Shown piece after piece: positions 16,701 through 24,767 of a stretch of DNA of 64,000 nt. The position numbers were made by a program, and so were the translations under genes. Origin of the DNA: Pseudarthrobacter sp. NamB4. Lineage in GTDB: Bacteria > Actinomycetota > Actinomycetes > Actinomycetales > Micrococcaceae. Positions within the stretch are counted from its first letter, which is position 1. Every line of letters starts with the position of its first letter. The notes beneath the pieces were generated by a model. It saw only the letters and a list, made by a program, of their open reading frames with translations, had not been told where the DNA came from and searched no databases. Where the stretch lies: positions 248,001 to 312,000 of the forward strand of contig NZ_VAHM01000001.1 of the NCBI RefSeq assembly GCF_005796185.1, written 5' to 3'.

Positions 16701-17312
16701 CTAGGATCTGAGGGAATTGCGGATGGAGATGCCAGCTTGCTCCAGCACCGTCTGGATTGTCTCCAAAGCAAGGGGACTGAGCGGCTCCTTGCCGGCGTGC
16801 AGCCTTAGTTCAGCCCTAAGATTGTCCCGGAACGACTGGAGCATCATTTCGGCTTCCTTGAGGGAGCGCTGGCTTTGTGCGGGCAACCGGCCGGAAACCG
16901 TCAGGTCCGTGGACCTGGCTGTGGCTCTCGCCGCCTCTGCAGTGGCTGCAAGGTCTGCCCGCAGTCCCCTCATATTGCTGCGGATATCCTCCCGCAGGTT
17001 GTCCGCCAGGCGCCGGACGGAAGCCGAAATCTCGTTCTCAACGCCTGCCAGTTCATCACGGCGCCGGTTGAGCTCTGCAAGCCCTGTTGCAGTGATGTAG
17101 TAGTTGGTGCGGCGGCCGGCGGATTGTGTGGCCACCAGCCCTTCCTCCTCGAGTTTCCCGAGCCGGGGATAGATGGTTCCGGCGCTGGGGGAGTAGGTGC
17201 CGCCGAACCGCTCCTTGAGCGCCTTAATGAGTTCGTAGCCGTGTTTCGGCCCGGACTCCAGCAGCGCCAGCAGGTACAGGCGAAGCGCTCCGTGGGCGAA
17301 AACCGGTGCCAT
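16701..17312 (-). CDS. PadR family transcriptional regulator
   Basis: Winged-helix repressor of 203 residues. The N-terminal PadR domain (about 1-85) reads LRLYLLALLESGPKHGYELIKAL, given as LRLYLLALLES and GPKHGYELIKALKERFGG, then SAGTIYPRLGKLEEEGLV. The C-terminal half (about 90-200) is helical and heptad-like and probably forms the dimer. Its ATG overlaps the TGA of the DUF4097 gene by one base (TGATG), so it is translated from the same message. Two copies of a CGATATATC motif at the operon promoter are its likely target, giving autorepression. Confidence 0.88.
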   Translation of the reverse strand: MAPVFAHGALRLYLLALLESGPKHGYELIKALKERFGGTYSPSAGTIYPRLGKLEEEGLVATQSAGRRTNYYITATGLAELNRRRDELAGVENEISASVRRLADNLREDIRSNMRGLRADLAATAEAARATARSTDLTVSGRLPAQSQRSLKEAEMMLQSFRDNLRAELRLHAGKEPLSPLALETIQTVLEQAGISIRNSLRS

Positions 17313-18139
17313 CAGGATCCTGCTTCTGCGTTTCCTGCCACCGCCCTGTGGAAGATGGAGGTCTTGCCGGAAACCGAGTTGGTCCGGACGAGCATAAGCT
17401 GCCCGTCGGGGCCTGCAATGGTCTCCACCTTCCCGTTGACCACGGCATACCGCTGATCCCCGATGACAACAGCCCCACTGGCCGATTTAGCAACGATGTC
17501 GACGCCAACGTCATGGGGCAGCCTGATGGTGAGGTCACCGGAGATGGAATTCGCCCCGAAATCCTGGGTGAAACCCAGGAGGTCGAAGCTCATATCCCCG
17601 CTGACCGTGTTGGCCCTGATGTTGCTCAGATGGCCGGATGCCGTGACTTCGCCCGAAACGCTCTTGGCGGTCAGGACCCCGGTATGGTTCCGGGCAGAGA
17701 CTTCCCCGCTCACCGTGTTGATTTGGAGTTCACCAGCCGTGCTGTCCGCCATGACCGATCCGGAGACGGTGTTCAGATGAATGTTGCCGGTGACGCCGGA
17801 AACGAGTCCGTCACCACTGACCGTTCCGGCCTCCACAGCCATGGAGGCCGGAACGGCGAGACTGATAACCGCCGTGTTTTCGCTGTTGTGGTTGACCGTA
17901 CCCATCAGGTTCTTGAACCAGCCCTGCGGCCCGTGCAGCTGATGGCGGATCTCAAGCCTTCCCCCGCTCAGGGACACGGCTACGGGGTCGCCGTGGACAT
18001 CCGATATTTCTATCCGGACAACAGGCTCCTGGTGCGTGAAGATGTCGAACCGGCCCTGCACCATGCCCAGCTTAAGGTGCGTCACGCCGTCGACGTCGAT
18101 GGTCCGGGGGCTGCTGACGGCCCACTCCTGGTCGGACAT
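17312..18139 (-). CDS. DUF4097 family beta-strand repeat protein
   Basis: Protein of unknown role with the DUF4097 beta-helix-like fold. The ATG at 18139 is chosen because GGAGG sits five bases upstream; 275 residues, no signal peptide or membrane helix seen. The body (about residues 90-260) is a series of near-repeats built on a T/N-V-SG pattern: TVSGDG, TVSGSV, TVSGEV, SVSGEV, TVSGDM, SISGDL, SASGAV, SVSGKT, spaced about 17-26 residues apart. Such proteins are often encoded beside PadR or other membrane-stress regulators. The paired PadR gene follows with a one-base overlap. Confidence 0.82.
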   Translation of the reverse strand: MSDQEWAVSSPRTIDVDGVTHLKLGMVQGRFDIFTHQEPVVRIEISDVHGDPVAVSLSGGRLEIRHQLHGPQGWFKNLMGTVNHNSENTAVISLAVPASMAVEAGTVSGDGLVSGVTGNIHLNTVSGSVMADSTAGELQINTVSGEVSARNHTGVLTAKSVSGEVTASGHLSNIRANTVSGDMSFDLLGFTQDFGANSISGDLTIRLPHDVGVDIVAKSASGAVVIGDQRYAVVNGKVETIAGPDGQLMLVRTNSVSGKTSIFHRAVAGNAEAGS

Positions 18140-18154
18140 GGAATCCTCCAAAGG

Positions 18155-18220
18155 CGATATATCGTGTTGGTTCTCCCAAGCTACTCGCGCTGTAAGGGGA
18201 GGTCAAGATATATCGCGATA
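18155..18220 (-). promoter_or_regulatory. PadR-DUF4097 promoter flanked by two CGATATATC operators
   Basis: On the minus strand, -35 TTGACC (18206-18201) and -10 TAGCTT (18183-18178) are 17 bases apart. The perfect palindrome CGATATATCG lies just downstream at 18155-18164, between promoter and start codon. A second copy, GATATATCGCGATA (18207-18220), abuts the upstream edge of the -35. Spacing between the copies is about 52 bases, near five helical turns. Confidence 0.6.
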
Positions 18221-18224
18221 GGGG

Positions 18225-18824
18225 CTACTCGGGGACATCCATGCCCAGCCATTGGAACCAGCCGCGGTGGAGCACCAGCCATGCCATGAGGCCGTAGCCG
18301 GCCTGCCCCGGTGTGCCCCCGTTGGCTACCAGGTCCTGGCGCCACTGTTCGTGGTGCAGCAACGGGGAGAAAGTATCTACGTAAAGGTGTTTGCGACGGG
18401 TGGTGACATCGGCGAACGCCGTGTTCAGTTCATCCAGGCGCCGGTTTTGGGCGGGGTCGAGCGTGGGCGGCGGACCCACGACGAAGACTTCGATGCGGTT
18501 CTGGGAGGCAGAGTCCAGGATATTGGCCAGGTTCAGCCGGCTGCGGGCGGTAGAGAGCCCGAACTCGACGTCCCGTCCGGAGAGGCCGATAACCAGCCGG
18601 TTTTCGGCCTGGTCACTAAAGCGCCGGCCGGCCTCGTCCAGCCATCGCGCGGCCAGGCCCTCCGTACCTTCCTGCGGGCAGGCAAGGGCATAGCTTTCCA
18701 GGGACATGCTGTCCCGGGGGGTGCGGGCCAGGACGCGTCCCAGCCAGCCGAGGGCCCGGGGATCGCCCAGTCCGGCCAGCAGTTCATCTCCTACGGCTGC
18801 AATCCGCAGCTTCCTGTCTTCCAC
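18225..18824 (-). CDS. SGNH/GDSL-fold protein lacking catalytic residues
   Basis: A 199-residue protein with the overall pattern of SGNH hydrolases. Block I reads AAVGDELLAGLGDP: the nucleophile Ser of GDS is Glu. Block V reads NGGTPGQAGYGLMA where active members have DGxHPxxxGY: Asp is replaced by Asn and His by Thr, while the Pro and GY framework stays. The block III asparagine is also not evident (GLSGRDVEF). The first strand and helix pattern and the FVVGPPPT segment support the fold. No signal peptide; start is GTG with AGAGGA upstream. It may be a binding or scaffold protein. It lies upstream of, and in the same direction as, the DUF4097-padR operon but ends before its promoter. Confidence 0.7.
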   Translation of the reverse strand: MEDRKLRIAAVGDELLAGLGDPRALGWLGRVLARTPRDSMSLESYALACPQEGTEGLAARWLDEAGRRFSDQAENRLVIGLSGRDVEFGLSTARSRLNLANILDSASQNRIEVFVVGPPPTLDPAQNRRLDELNTAFADVTTRRKHLYVDTFSPLLHHEQWRQDLVANGGTPGQAGYGLMAWLVLHRGWFQWLGMDVPE

Positions 18825-18947
18825 ACGTTCCTCTTTACGTCGATGCCTTGCCGCCGCCCCTGGTTCCAGCTGCTGCCACGGGGCGGCGCTGTGCGTTCAC
18901 TGTGATCTGTCCTGTCAACGCTGCCGGCTGACACTGCCGACACCGTT

Positions 18948-18970
18948 ATTGGCTGGCACTGCCAGCCAAT
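18948..18970. repeat. Ten-base-pair perfect palindrome
   Basis: Arms 18948-18957 and 18961-18970 pair perfectly around a three-base loop. It lies between the kgd terminator and the SGNH gene, in a 224-base stretch (18825-19048) otherwise holding only that terminator. It could be an operator, or a structure in the SGNH leader. Confidence 0.5.
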
Positions 18971-18990
18971 TCGGGCTGTGCATTCCATTA

Positions 18991-19039
18991 AACAGAACTG
19001 CCCGGCCGGAGTCTGGGATTTCGACATCCGGCCGGGCAG
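18991..19039 (-). terminator. Terminator of kgd
   Basis: On the minus strand a perfect 13-base-pair GC-rich stem (19039-19027 with 19010-18998) with a 16-base loop is followed by TTCTGTTT. It begins ten bases after the kgd stop. Confidence 0.85.
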
Positions 19040-19048
19040 CCTTAGCAC

Positions 19049-22000
19049 TTACTTGCGGGCAAACGCCTGCTTCAGGAGGACGTCCTGCTCAGCAGCATGC
19101 CGCTTCATGGACCCGGCAGCGGTGGAAGCCGACGCCGGGCGGGAAACCAGCCGGATCCGGCGGTCCAGGGCGTCCGGCAGGTTCAGGCCAATGAACGGCC
19201 ACGGACCCTGGTTCGCGGGCTCGTCCTGTGCCCAGACAACCTCGGCGTTCGGGTACTTTGCCAGTTCCCCCGCGATCTCCTCGTGCGGCAGCGGGTAGAG
19301 CTGCTCCACGCGGATGATTGCGGTGGTCTTGTCACCCGTTTTCTGCCGCGTGGACAGGAGGTCGTAGTACAGGCGGCCGGAGACCAGCAGGACCCGCTCG
19401 ACGGCGTTCGCATCCAGCTGCTCGTGCTCGCCAATGACTGGGCGGAACGAGCCGCTGGTGAAGTCCTCTACGGACGATGCCGCCGCCTTGAGGCGGAGCA
19501 GCTGCTTCGGCGTGAAGATAATGAGCGGCTTCCGCGGCCGGCTGTATGCCTGGCGACGCAGCAGGTGGAAATGCGACGCGGCGGTGGTGGGGTTGGCCAC
19601 GATCATGTTCTCTTCGGCACACAGCTGCAGGAACCGCTCGATCCTTGCGGAGGAGTGGTCAGGGCCCTGGCCTTCATAGCCGTGGGGCAGCATCAGAACC
19701 AGCGAGGAACGCTGGCCCCACTTCTGCTCTGCGGAGGAGATGAACTCATCGATGATGGTCTGGGCACCGTTGACGAAGTCGCCGAACTGGGCTTCCCACA
19801 GCACCAGCGCGTCCGGCCGCTCCACGGAGTAGCCGTACTCGAAGCCCATGGCCGCGTATTCGGAGAGCAGGGAGTCGTAGATCCACAGCTTCGCCTGGTC
19901 ATCGGAGAGGTTGCCCAGCGGCAGCCATTCCTGCCCGTTGGCGCGGTCGTGGAACACGGCGTGGCGCTGCACGAACGTGCCGCGGCGGGAGTCCTGCCCG
20001 GCGAGACGTACTGGTACGCCCTCCATAATGAGCGAGCCGAAGGCCGCGATCTCGCCGAAGCCCCAATCAATGCCGCCTTCACGGGACATCTGCTCACGCT
20101 TCTCCAGCAGCTGCTTGAGCTTGGCATGCACGGTGAAGCCCTCAGGAATCTCCACGTGGGCCTTGCCGATCCGGGCCAGGGTCTCTGCGGAGATGGCCGT
20201 GGAAACGGGAACGTTGTTGCCGGAGTCCGACTGCTGCGCCATGGGCCGTTCGATGTTCGACACGGCGGCGGTGTCAGCCGTGACGATCGGAATCGGGGAG
20301 GTCTGGGCGGCGTGGGTTTCGGCGAAGACGCGTTCCAGGCGCTCCTGGTAGTCGCGGAGCAGCTGCTCGGCTTCTTCCTCGGTGATGTCGCCGCGGCCGA
20401 TGAGTGACTCGGTGTACAGCTTGCGGACCGAGCGCTTGGCCTCGATGAGGTTGTACATCAGCGGCTGGGTCATCGAGGGGTCGTCGCCCTCGTTGTGCCC
20501 ACGGCGGCGGTAGCAGACCATGTCGATGACAACGTCCTTGTGGAACCGCTGGCGGAACTCGTAGGCGAGCTGGCCAATGCGGACCACAGCCTCGGGATCG
20601 TCGCCGTTCACGTGGAACACCGGCGCCTGGATCATTTTGGCAACGTCCGTGGAGTAGGTGGACGAGCGGGAGGACGAGGGGGCCGTGGTGAAGCCAACCT
20701 GGTTGTTGACCACGATGTGAATGGTGCCACCCGTGCGGTAGCCGCGCAGCTGTGACAGGTTGAGCGTTTCGGCGACGACGCCCTGGCCGGCAAATGCTGC
20801 GTCGCCGTGGACCACGATGGGCAGGACCGGGAAGGATTCGCCCTGGTCCAGCCGGTCCTGCTTGGCCCGGACGATGCCCTCAAGCACGGGGTCCACGGCC
20901 TCGAGGTGGGAGGGGTTGGCGGCGAGGTAGACCTTCGTTTCCTTGCCGGTGTCCGAGGTGAAGGTTCCCTCGGTTCCCAGGTGGTACTTGACGTCACCGG
21001 AACCCTGCACGGAGCGGGGGTCCTGGGTTCCTTCGAACTCCCGGAAGACCTGTGCGTAGGTCTTGCCTGCGATATTGGTGAGCACATTGAGGCGGCCGCG
21101 GTGTGCCATGCCGATGGCAACCTCGTCCAGGCCGTCGTCGGCGGCGTCGGACATGATGGCATCGAGCAGCGGAATCAGGGATTCGCCGCCCTCCAGCGAG
21201 AAGCGCTTCTGGCCCACGAACTTGGTCTGCAGGAACGTTTCGAATGCCTCGGCGGCGTTCAGCTTGGACACGATCCGCAGCTGCTCTTCGCGGCTGGGCT
21301 TCGAGTAGGGGTGTTCCAGCTGGTCCTGGAACCACTTGCGCTCGGCCGGCTCCTGGATGTGCATGTACTCGATGCCGGTGGTGCGGCAGTAGGCGTCGCG
21401 AAGGACTCCCAGGATGTCGCGGAACTTCAGCATGGGCTTGCCGCCGAAGCCGCCCGTGGGCCATTCGCGGTCCAGGTCCCACAGGGTCAGGCCATAGGTG
21501 AGGACGTCCAGGTCCGGGTGCTTGCGCTGCACGTACTCCAGCGGGTCGGTGTCCGCCATGAGGTGTCCGCGGACACGGTAGGAGTGGATCAGCTGCTGGA
21601 TCCGGGCCACCTTGTTGATCTCGTCAGCCGGGTCCACCTGCTTGTCTGCGCTCCAGCGGACAGGCTCGTAGGGAATCCGCAGCGCTTCGAAGATCTCGTC
21701 GTAGAAGTTCTGCGCACCCAGCAGCAGCGAGTGCACGAGCTTCAGGAACTCACCGCTGCCGGCGCCCTGGATCACACGGTGGTCGTAGGTGGAGGTCAGG
21801 GTGAGGACCTTGCTGATCGCGTTTTGGGCGATGATCTTCTCGCTGGCACCTTGGAATTCCGCCGGGTAGTCAAGCGCGCCCACGCCGATGATGGCGGCCT
21901 GGCCCTTGGACAGGCGCGGCACCGAGTGGACGGTACCGATGCCGCCGGGGTTTGTCAGGGACACGGTGGTGCCCTGGTGGTCCTCGGCCGTCAGCTTGCC

Positions 22001-22861
22001 GTTGCGGGCGCGCTTGATGAGGTCCTCATAGGTGTGCCAGAACTCAGAGAAGTTGAGGGTTTCGGCCTTCTTGATGTTCGGCACCATCAGCAGGCGCGTG
22101 CCGTCCGGCTTGGGCATGTCGATGGCGATGCCGAAGTTGACGTGCGCGGGCTGGACTGCGACGGGCTTGCCGTCCACTTCGTCGTAGTACACGTTCATTG
22201 ACGGGAACTGCGAAAGGGCCCGGATGACGGCGTAGCCGATGAGGTGGGTGAAGGAGACCTTGCCGCCGCGGGCGCGGGCCAGGTTCGAGTTGATGACCAC
22301 CCGGTTGTCGATCAGCAGCTTGGCCGGGATGGCACGGACGCTGGTGGCGGTGGGCACCTCGAGACTGGTGACCATGTTGGTGGCGATCGCCTTGGCCGGT
22401 CCCCGGAGGACGGAGACAACATCCTCTTCAGGAGCGGTGGGGGCCTTGACGTTCTTGGGCAGCTGCGCAGGGATGGGCTGGGATCCCGTCTCCGCTCCGG
22501 TCTTCTTTCCGCCGTCGCGGGCCACGGTGGCGGGAGCCTTCTTTGCCGGCGCGGGCGCCGGGGCCGCGGCCGGGGCGGCGGGCGGTGCCGGGGGAGCAGC
22601 CGGAGCCGGGGCCGGCGACGGTGCCGGTGCGGCGGGAGCTGCATTCACGATGGGCATTTCCCTGGTGGGAGGATGGGCTGCGGCACGGGCCGAATTTCCG
22701 TTGGAAGAAGAACTGTTGCCCGACTCGAACGATTCAAACAGCGGCCACCATTTGGCATCCACGGCGTTCTTGTCCTGCTGGTACTGCTCGTACAGTTCGT
22801 CAACGAGCCACTCGTTTCCGCCAAATTCCTCTGGTAGACGGTGGCTAGGCTGCTCTGGCAC
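19049..22861 (-). CDS. kgd: Multifunctional 2-oxoglutarate dehydrogenase E1/E2 (Kgd/OdhA)
   Basis: TCA-cycle enzyme fusing thiamine-diphosphate E1 with an E2 succinyltransferase core, typical of actinobacteria; homologues also act as 2-oxoglutarate decarboxylase and 2-hydroxy-3-oxoadipate synthase. The GTG at 22861 gives 1270 residues beginning MPEQPSHRLPEEFGGN. Order: N-terminal helix (1-45), Ala/Pro linker (about 55-110), E2 catalytic domain with DHRVIQGAGSGEF (His near 360), then the E1 domain with the ThDP GDAAFAGQG motif near 690 and the helix/transketolase C-terminus. No lipoyl domain is present, as expected for the family. Regulation by an OdhI/GarA FHA protein is known for homologues. 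The gene is monocistronic, with a strong terminator. Confidence 0.96.
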   Translation of the reverse strand: MPEQPSHRLPEEFGGNEWLVDELYEQYQQDKNAVDAKWWPLFESFESGNSSSSNGNSARAAAHPPTREMPIVNAAPAAPAPSPAPAPAAPPAPPAAPAAAPAPAPAKKAPATVARDGGKKTGAETGSQPIPAQLPKNVKAPTAPEEDVVSVLRGPAKAIATNMVTSLEVPTATSVRAIPAKLLIDNRVVINSNLARARGGKVSFTHLIGYAVIRALSQFPSMNVYYDEVDGKPVAVQPAHVNFGIAIDMPKPDGTRLLMVPNIKKAETLNFSEFWHTYEDLIKRARNGKLTAEDHQGTTVSLTNPGGIGTVHSVPRLSKGQAAIIGVGALDYPAEFQGASEKIIAQNAISKVLTLTSTYDHRVIQGAGSGEFLKLVHSLLLGAQNFYDEIFEALRIPYEPVRWSADKQVDPADEINKVARIQQLIHSYRVRGHLMADTDPLEYVQRKHPDLDVLTYGLTLWDLDREWPTGGFGGKPMLKFRDILGVLRDAYCRTTGIEYMHIQEPAERKWFQDQLEHPYSKPSREEQLRIVSKLNAAEAFETFLQTKFVGQKRFSLEGGESLIPLLDAIMSDAADDGLDEVAIGMAHRGRLNVLTNIAGKTYAQVFREFEGTQDPRSVQGSGDVKYHLGTEGTFTSDTGKETKVYLAANPSHLEAVDPVLEGIVRAKQDRLDQGESFPVLPIVVHGDAAFAGQGVVAETLNLSQLRGYRTGGTIHIVVNNQVGFTTAPSSSRSSTYSTDVAKMIQAPVFHVNGDDPEAVVRIGQLAYEFRQRFHKDVVIDMVCYRRRGHNEGDDPSMTQPLMYNLIEAKRSVRKLYTESLIGRGDITEEEAEQLLRDYQERLERVFAETHAAQTSPIPIVTADTAAVSNIERPMAQQSDSGNNVPVSTAISAETLARIGKAHVEIPEGFTVHAKLKQLLEKREQMSREGGIDWGFGEIAAFGSLIMEGVPVRLAGQDSRRGTFVQRHAVFHDRANGQEWLPLGNLSDDQAKLWIYDSLLSEYAAMGFEYGYSVERPDALVLWEAQFGDFVNGAQTIIDEFISSAEQKWGQRSSLVLMLPHGYEGQGPDHSSARIERFLQLCAEENMIVANPTTAASHFHLLRRQAYSRPRKPLIIFTPKQLLRLKAAASSVEDFTSGSFRPVIGEHEQLDANAVERVLLVSGRLYYDLLSTRQKTGDKTTAIIRVEQLYPLPHEEIAGELAKYPNAEVVWAQDEPANQGPWPFIGLNLPDALDRRIRLVSRPASASTAAGSMKRHAAEQDVLLKQAFARK

Positions 22862-23414
22862 TTGAAATACGCCTCTTCCATGAGTTTGATTTCTCTCCGG
22901 CCCCACGGTGCTTCAGCACTCAGTTCGAACCGATCTCTGCGTCCTCTGAACCCAGACCTTTGCAAGTCTAGTGAGCATCTTGTGTTAACTGCCAATAAGG
23001 GTGACCCAAATCATGAAGTGACGCGGAAGGTGTGAAATATGGCGGCCGGACACATCGAAAACTCGCGTTTTTCCTGTCCGGTTTGCCTGCTTCCGTTGGC
23101 ATCCGGGGGCCGCGTCCGGGCCCCGCGGTCGGGAACAGGTGCTCCTGTAGACTGAAACCCTTATGGACAGTAAATCTAGGTGCCGGCCTGGGGGCTGTCA
23201 GCGGGGCATGAAGAGCAGCTCCGCGCAGCACACCCAAAGAGCCGGCAAACCCCGACCACGAGCCCATCACCCGCTGGCAGCACAGCCGGCCGTAGCCCCC
23301 AAGGAAAGAGCGTCGGCATCTGCCGACCATCCTCCGCCGGGAAGATCCTCCAGTCTCACCGCTGTTTTCCTCCGCGCCGCTTTTCCGGCATCCGCCGTTC
23401 AGGCGGGATGCTGA
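22862..23414. other. Long intergenic region between kgd and the CNNM pair
   Basis: These 553 bases separate the divergent kgd and CNNM genes and must hold both promoters. A possible plus-strand -10, TAGACT, lies near 23152, which would give the CNNM message a leader of roughly 250 bases. The leader contains several GC-rich arms, including pairs around GCCGGC, and an in-frame open stretch from 23163 that ends exactly one base before the CNNM start. I looked for M-box, yybP-ykoY and ydaO riboswitch cores and found none convincing. Confidence 0.5.
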
Positions 23415-24767
23415 ATGGAATGGCTTCTCCTCGCAGCAGGACTGCTGCTCATCGCCGGCACCGGCTTCTTCGTCGCCGTCGAGTTCTCCCTCATCGCCCT
23501 GGACCAGCCAACGGTGCAGCGGGCCATCGACGACGGCGATACGGGCGCCGTTCCCCTTCTGAAGTGCCTGAAGTCGCTGTCCACACAGCTTTCCAGCTGC
23601 CAGCTGGGCATTACGCTGACCACCCTCCTGACCGGTTATGTCATGGAACCCTCGGTGGGCCGGCTCATGGAAGCCCCGCTTGCCGCCGTCGGACTTCCTG
23701 ACGTTGCCGTGGCCTCCATCTCGCTGGTCCTGGCCATGGTGATCGCTACCCTCCTGTCGATGCTCCTGGGTGAACTCGTGCCCAAGAACATGGCCATTGC
23801 CCTGTCCTTCCCGGTGGGCCGGGCCCTGGCGCGGCCCCAGCTGATGTTCACCGCAGTCTTCAAGCCGGCCATCATCGTCCTCAACGGCTTCTCCAACAAG
23901 GTCCTGCACGTTTTCGGGCTGGAAGCCAAAGAGGAAATCTCCGGGGCGCGCACGCCTGCCGAGCTTGCCTCGCTGGTGCGCCGTTCCGCAGCGATGGGAA
24001 CGCTGGACGCCGGTACGGCCAACTTCGTTGCCCGCACCCTTAACTTTTCCACCAGGACAGCTGCGGACGTGATGACGCCCCGCATCAGGGTGGAAACGAT
24101 CGACGCTGACCAGCCTGTTGCCGACGTGCTCGACGCCGCCCGCAGAACAGGCTATTCCCGGTTCCCTGTCATCGGTGATTCCCCCGATGACATCCGGGGG
24201 CTGGTCCACGTCAAGAAGGCGGTGGCCGTCCCGTGGGACCGCCGGCAGAACCTGGAAGCCGGCGCCATCATGACGGAAGTGCTCAGGGTCCCCGAGACCA
24301 TCCACCTCGATGCCCTGCTGGCGGAGCTCCGGGAGGGGAACCTCCAGCTGGCCGTCGTCCTTGACGAATACGGCGGAACTGCAGGCATCGCCACCCTCGA
24401 GGACTTGGTGGAGGAAATCGTGGGGGAGGTATCGGATGAGCACGACAAGGTTCGCCCGGGGTTGCTGCAGAGCGCTTCCGGTGACTGGTATTTCCCTGGA
24501 CTGCTCCGCCCCGATGAGCTGTCCGAGCAGATCCCACGGCTTACCGTCCCCGACGAGGCGGCTTACGAAACAGTGGGCGGATACGTCATGAGCAAGCTGG
24601 GGCGTATTGCCGTCGTAGGTGACACCGTCCCCGTGGGCGGCGGCACGCTGAGCGTCACCAGGATGGACGGCCGCCGCATCGACCGGATCTGTTTCCGCCC
24701 CGAGGCTGATTCCGGGCGCGACGACGTCGAGGGCGCCATGGAGCACGACGACGGGACAAGACGATGA
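23415..24767 (+). CDS. CNNM/CorC family membrane protein with CBS pair (first of two)
   Basis: Hemolysin-C-like or CNNM protein, a family tied to magnesium/divalent cation efflux. The 450-residue product has the DUF21/CNNM membrane domain (about 1-195; three or four helices, with conserved GELVPKNMAIA), a CBS pair (about 205-335, with TRTAADVMTPR and VVLDEYGGTAGIATLEDLVEEIVG) and a C-terminal CorC_HlyC domain (about 350-430). It starts with ATG right after a leader stop codon; the ribosome site GGCGGGA is moderate. It overlaps the next CNNM gene by four bases. The two may form a heteromer. Confidence 0.88.
   Translation: MEWLLLAAGLLLIAGTGFFVAVEFSLIALDQPTVQRAIDDGDTGAVPLLKCLKSLSTQLSSCQLGITLTTLLTGYVMEPSVGRLMEAPLAAVGLPDVAVASISLVLAMVIATLLSMLLGELVPKNMAIALSFPVGRALARPQLMFTAVFKPAIIVLNGFSNKVLHVFGLEAKEEISGARTPAELASLVRRSAAMGTLDAGTANFVARTLNFSTRTAADVMTPRIRVETIDADQPVADVLDAARRTGYSRFPVIGDSPDDIRGLVHVKKAVAVPWDRRQNLEAGAIMTEVLRVPETIHLDALLAELREGNLQLAVVLDEYGGTAGIATLEDLVEEIVGEVSDEHDKVRPGLLQSASGDWYFPGLLRPDELSEQIPRLTVPDEAAYETVGGYVMSKLGRIAVVGDTVPVGGGTLSVTRMDGRRIDRICFRPEADSGRDDVEGAMEHDDGTRR

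Noticed and set aside
20807..22201. A 464-codon plus-strand open frame inside kgd
   Set aside because: Antisense shadow of a high-GC gene; Val/Leu/Gly/His-rich without any motif, while the minus strand encodes the full Kgd protein.
19049..22861. Kgd as an artificial fusion or frameshift artefact of two genes
   Set aside because: The E2-E1 fusion without a lipoyl domain is the normal actinobacterial architecture, and the frame is intact throughout.
23163..23414. An 83-codon open stretch ending just before the CNNM gene
   Set aside because: Arg/Pro/Ser/Ala-rich with no domain or strong ribosome site; kept only as a possible leader peptide in the findings, not as a gene.
23140..23414. M-box (ykoK), yybP-ykoY and ydaO riboswitches in the CNNM leader
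   Set aside because: The invariant core strings of these classes are not present; a partial resemblance (AGGTG followed by GGC) is too weak.
22968..24746. A 592-codon open frame on the minus strand opposite the first CNNM gene
   Set aside because: Its composition is that of a codon-position shadow (rich in Gly, His, Gln, Arg), has no domain pattern, and the plus-strand CNNM protein is clear.
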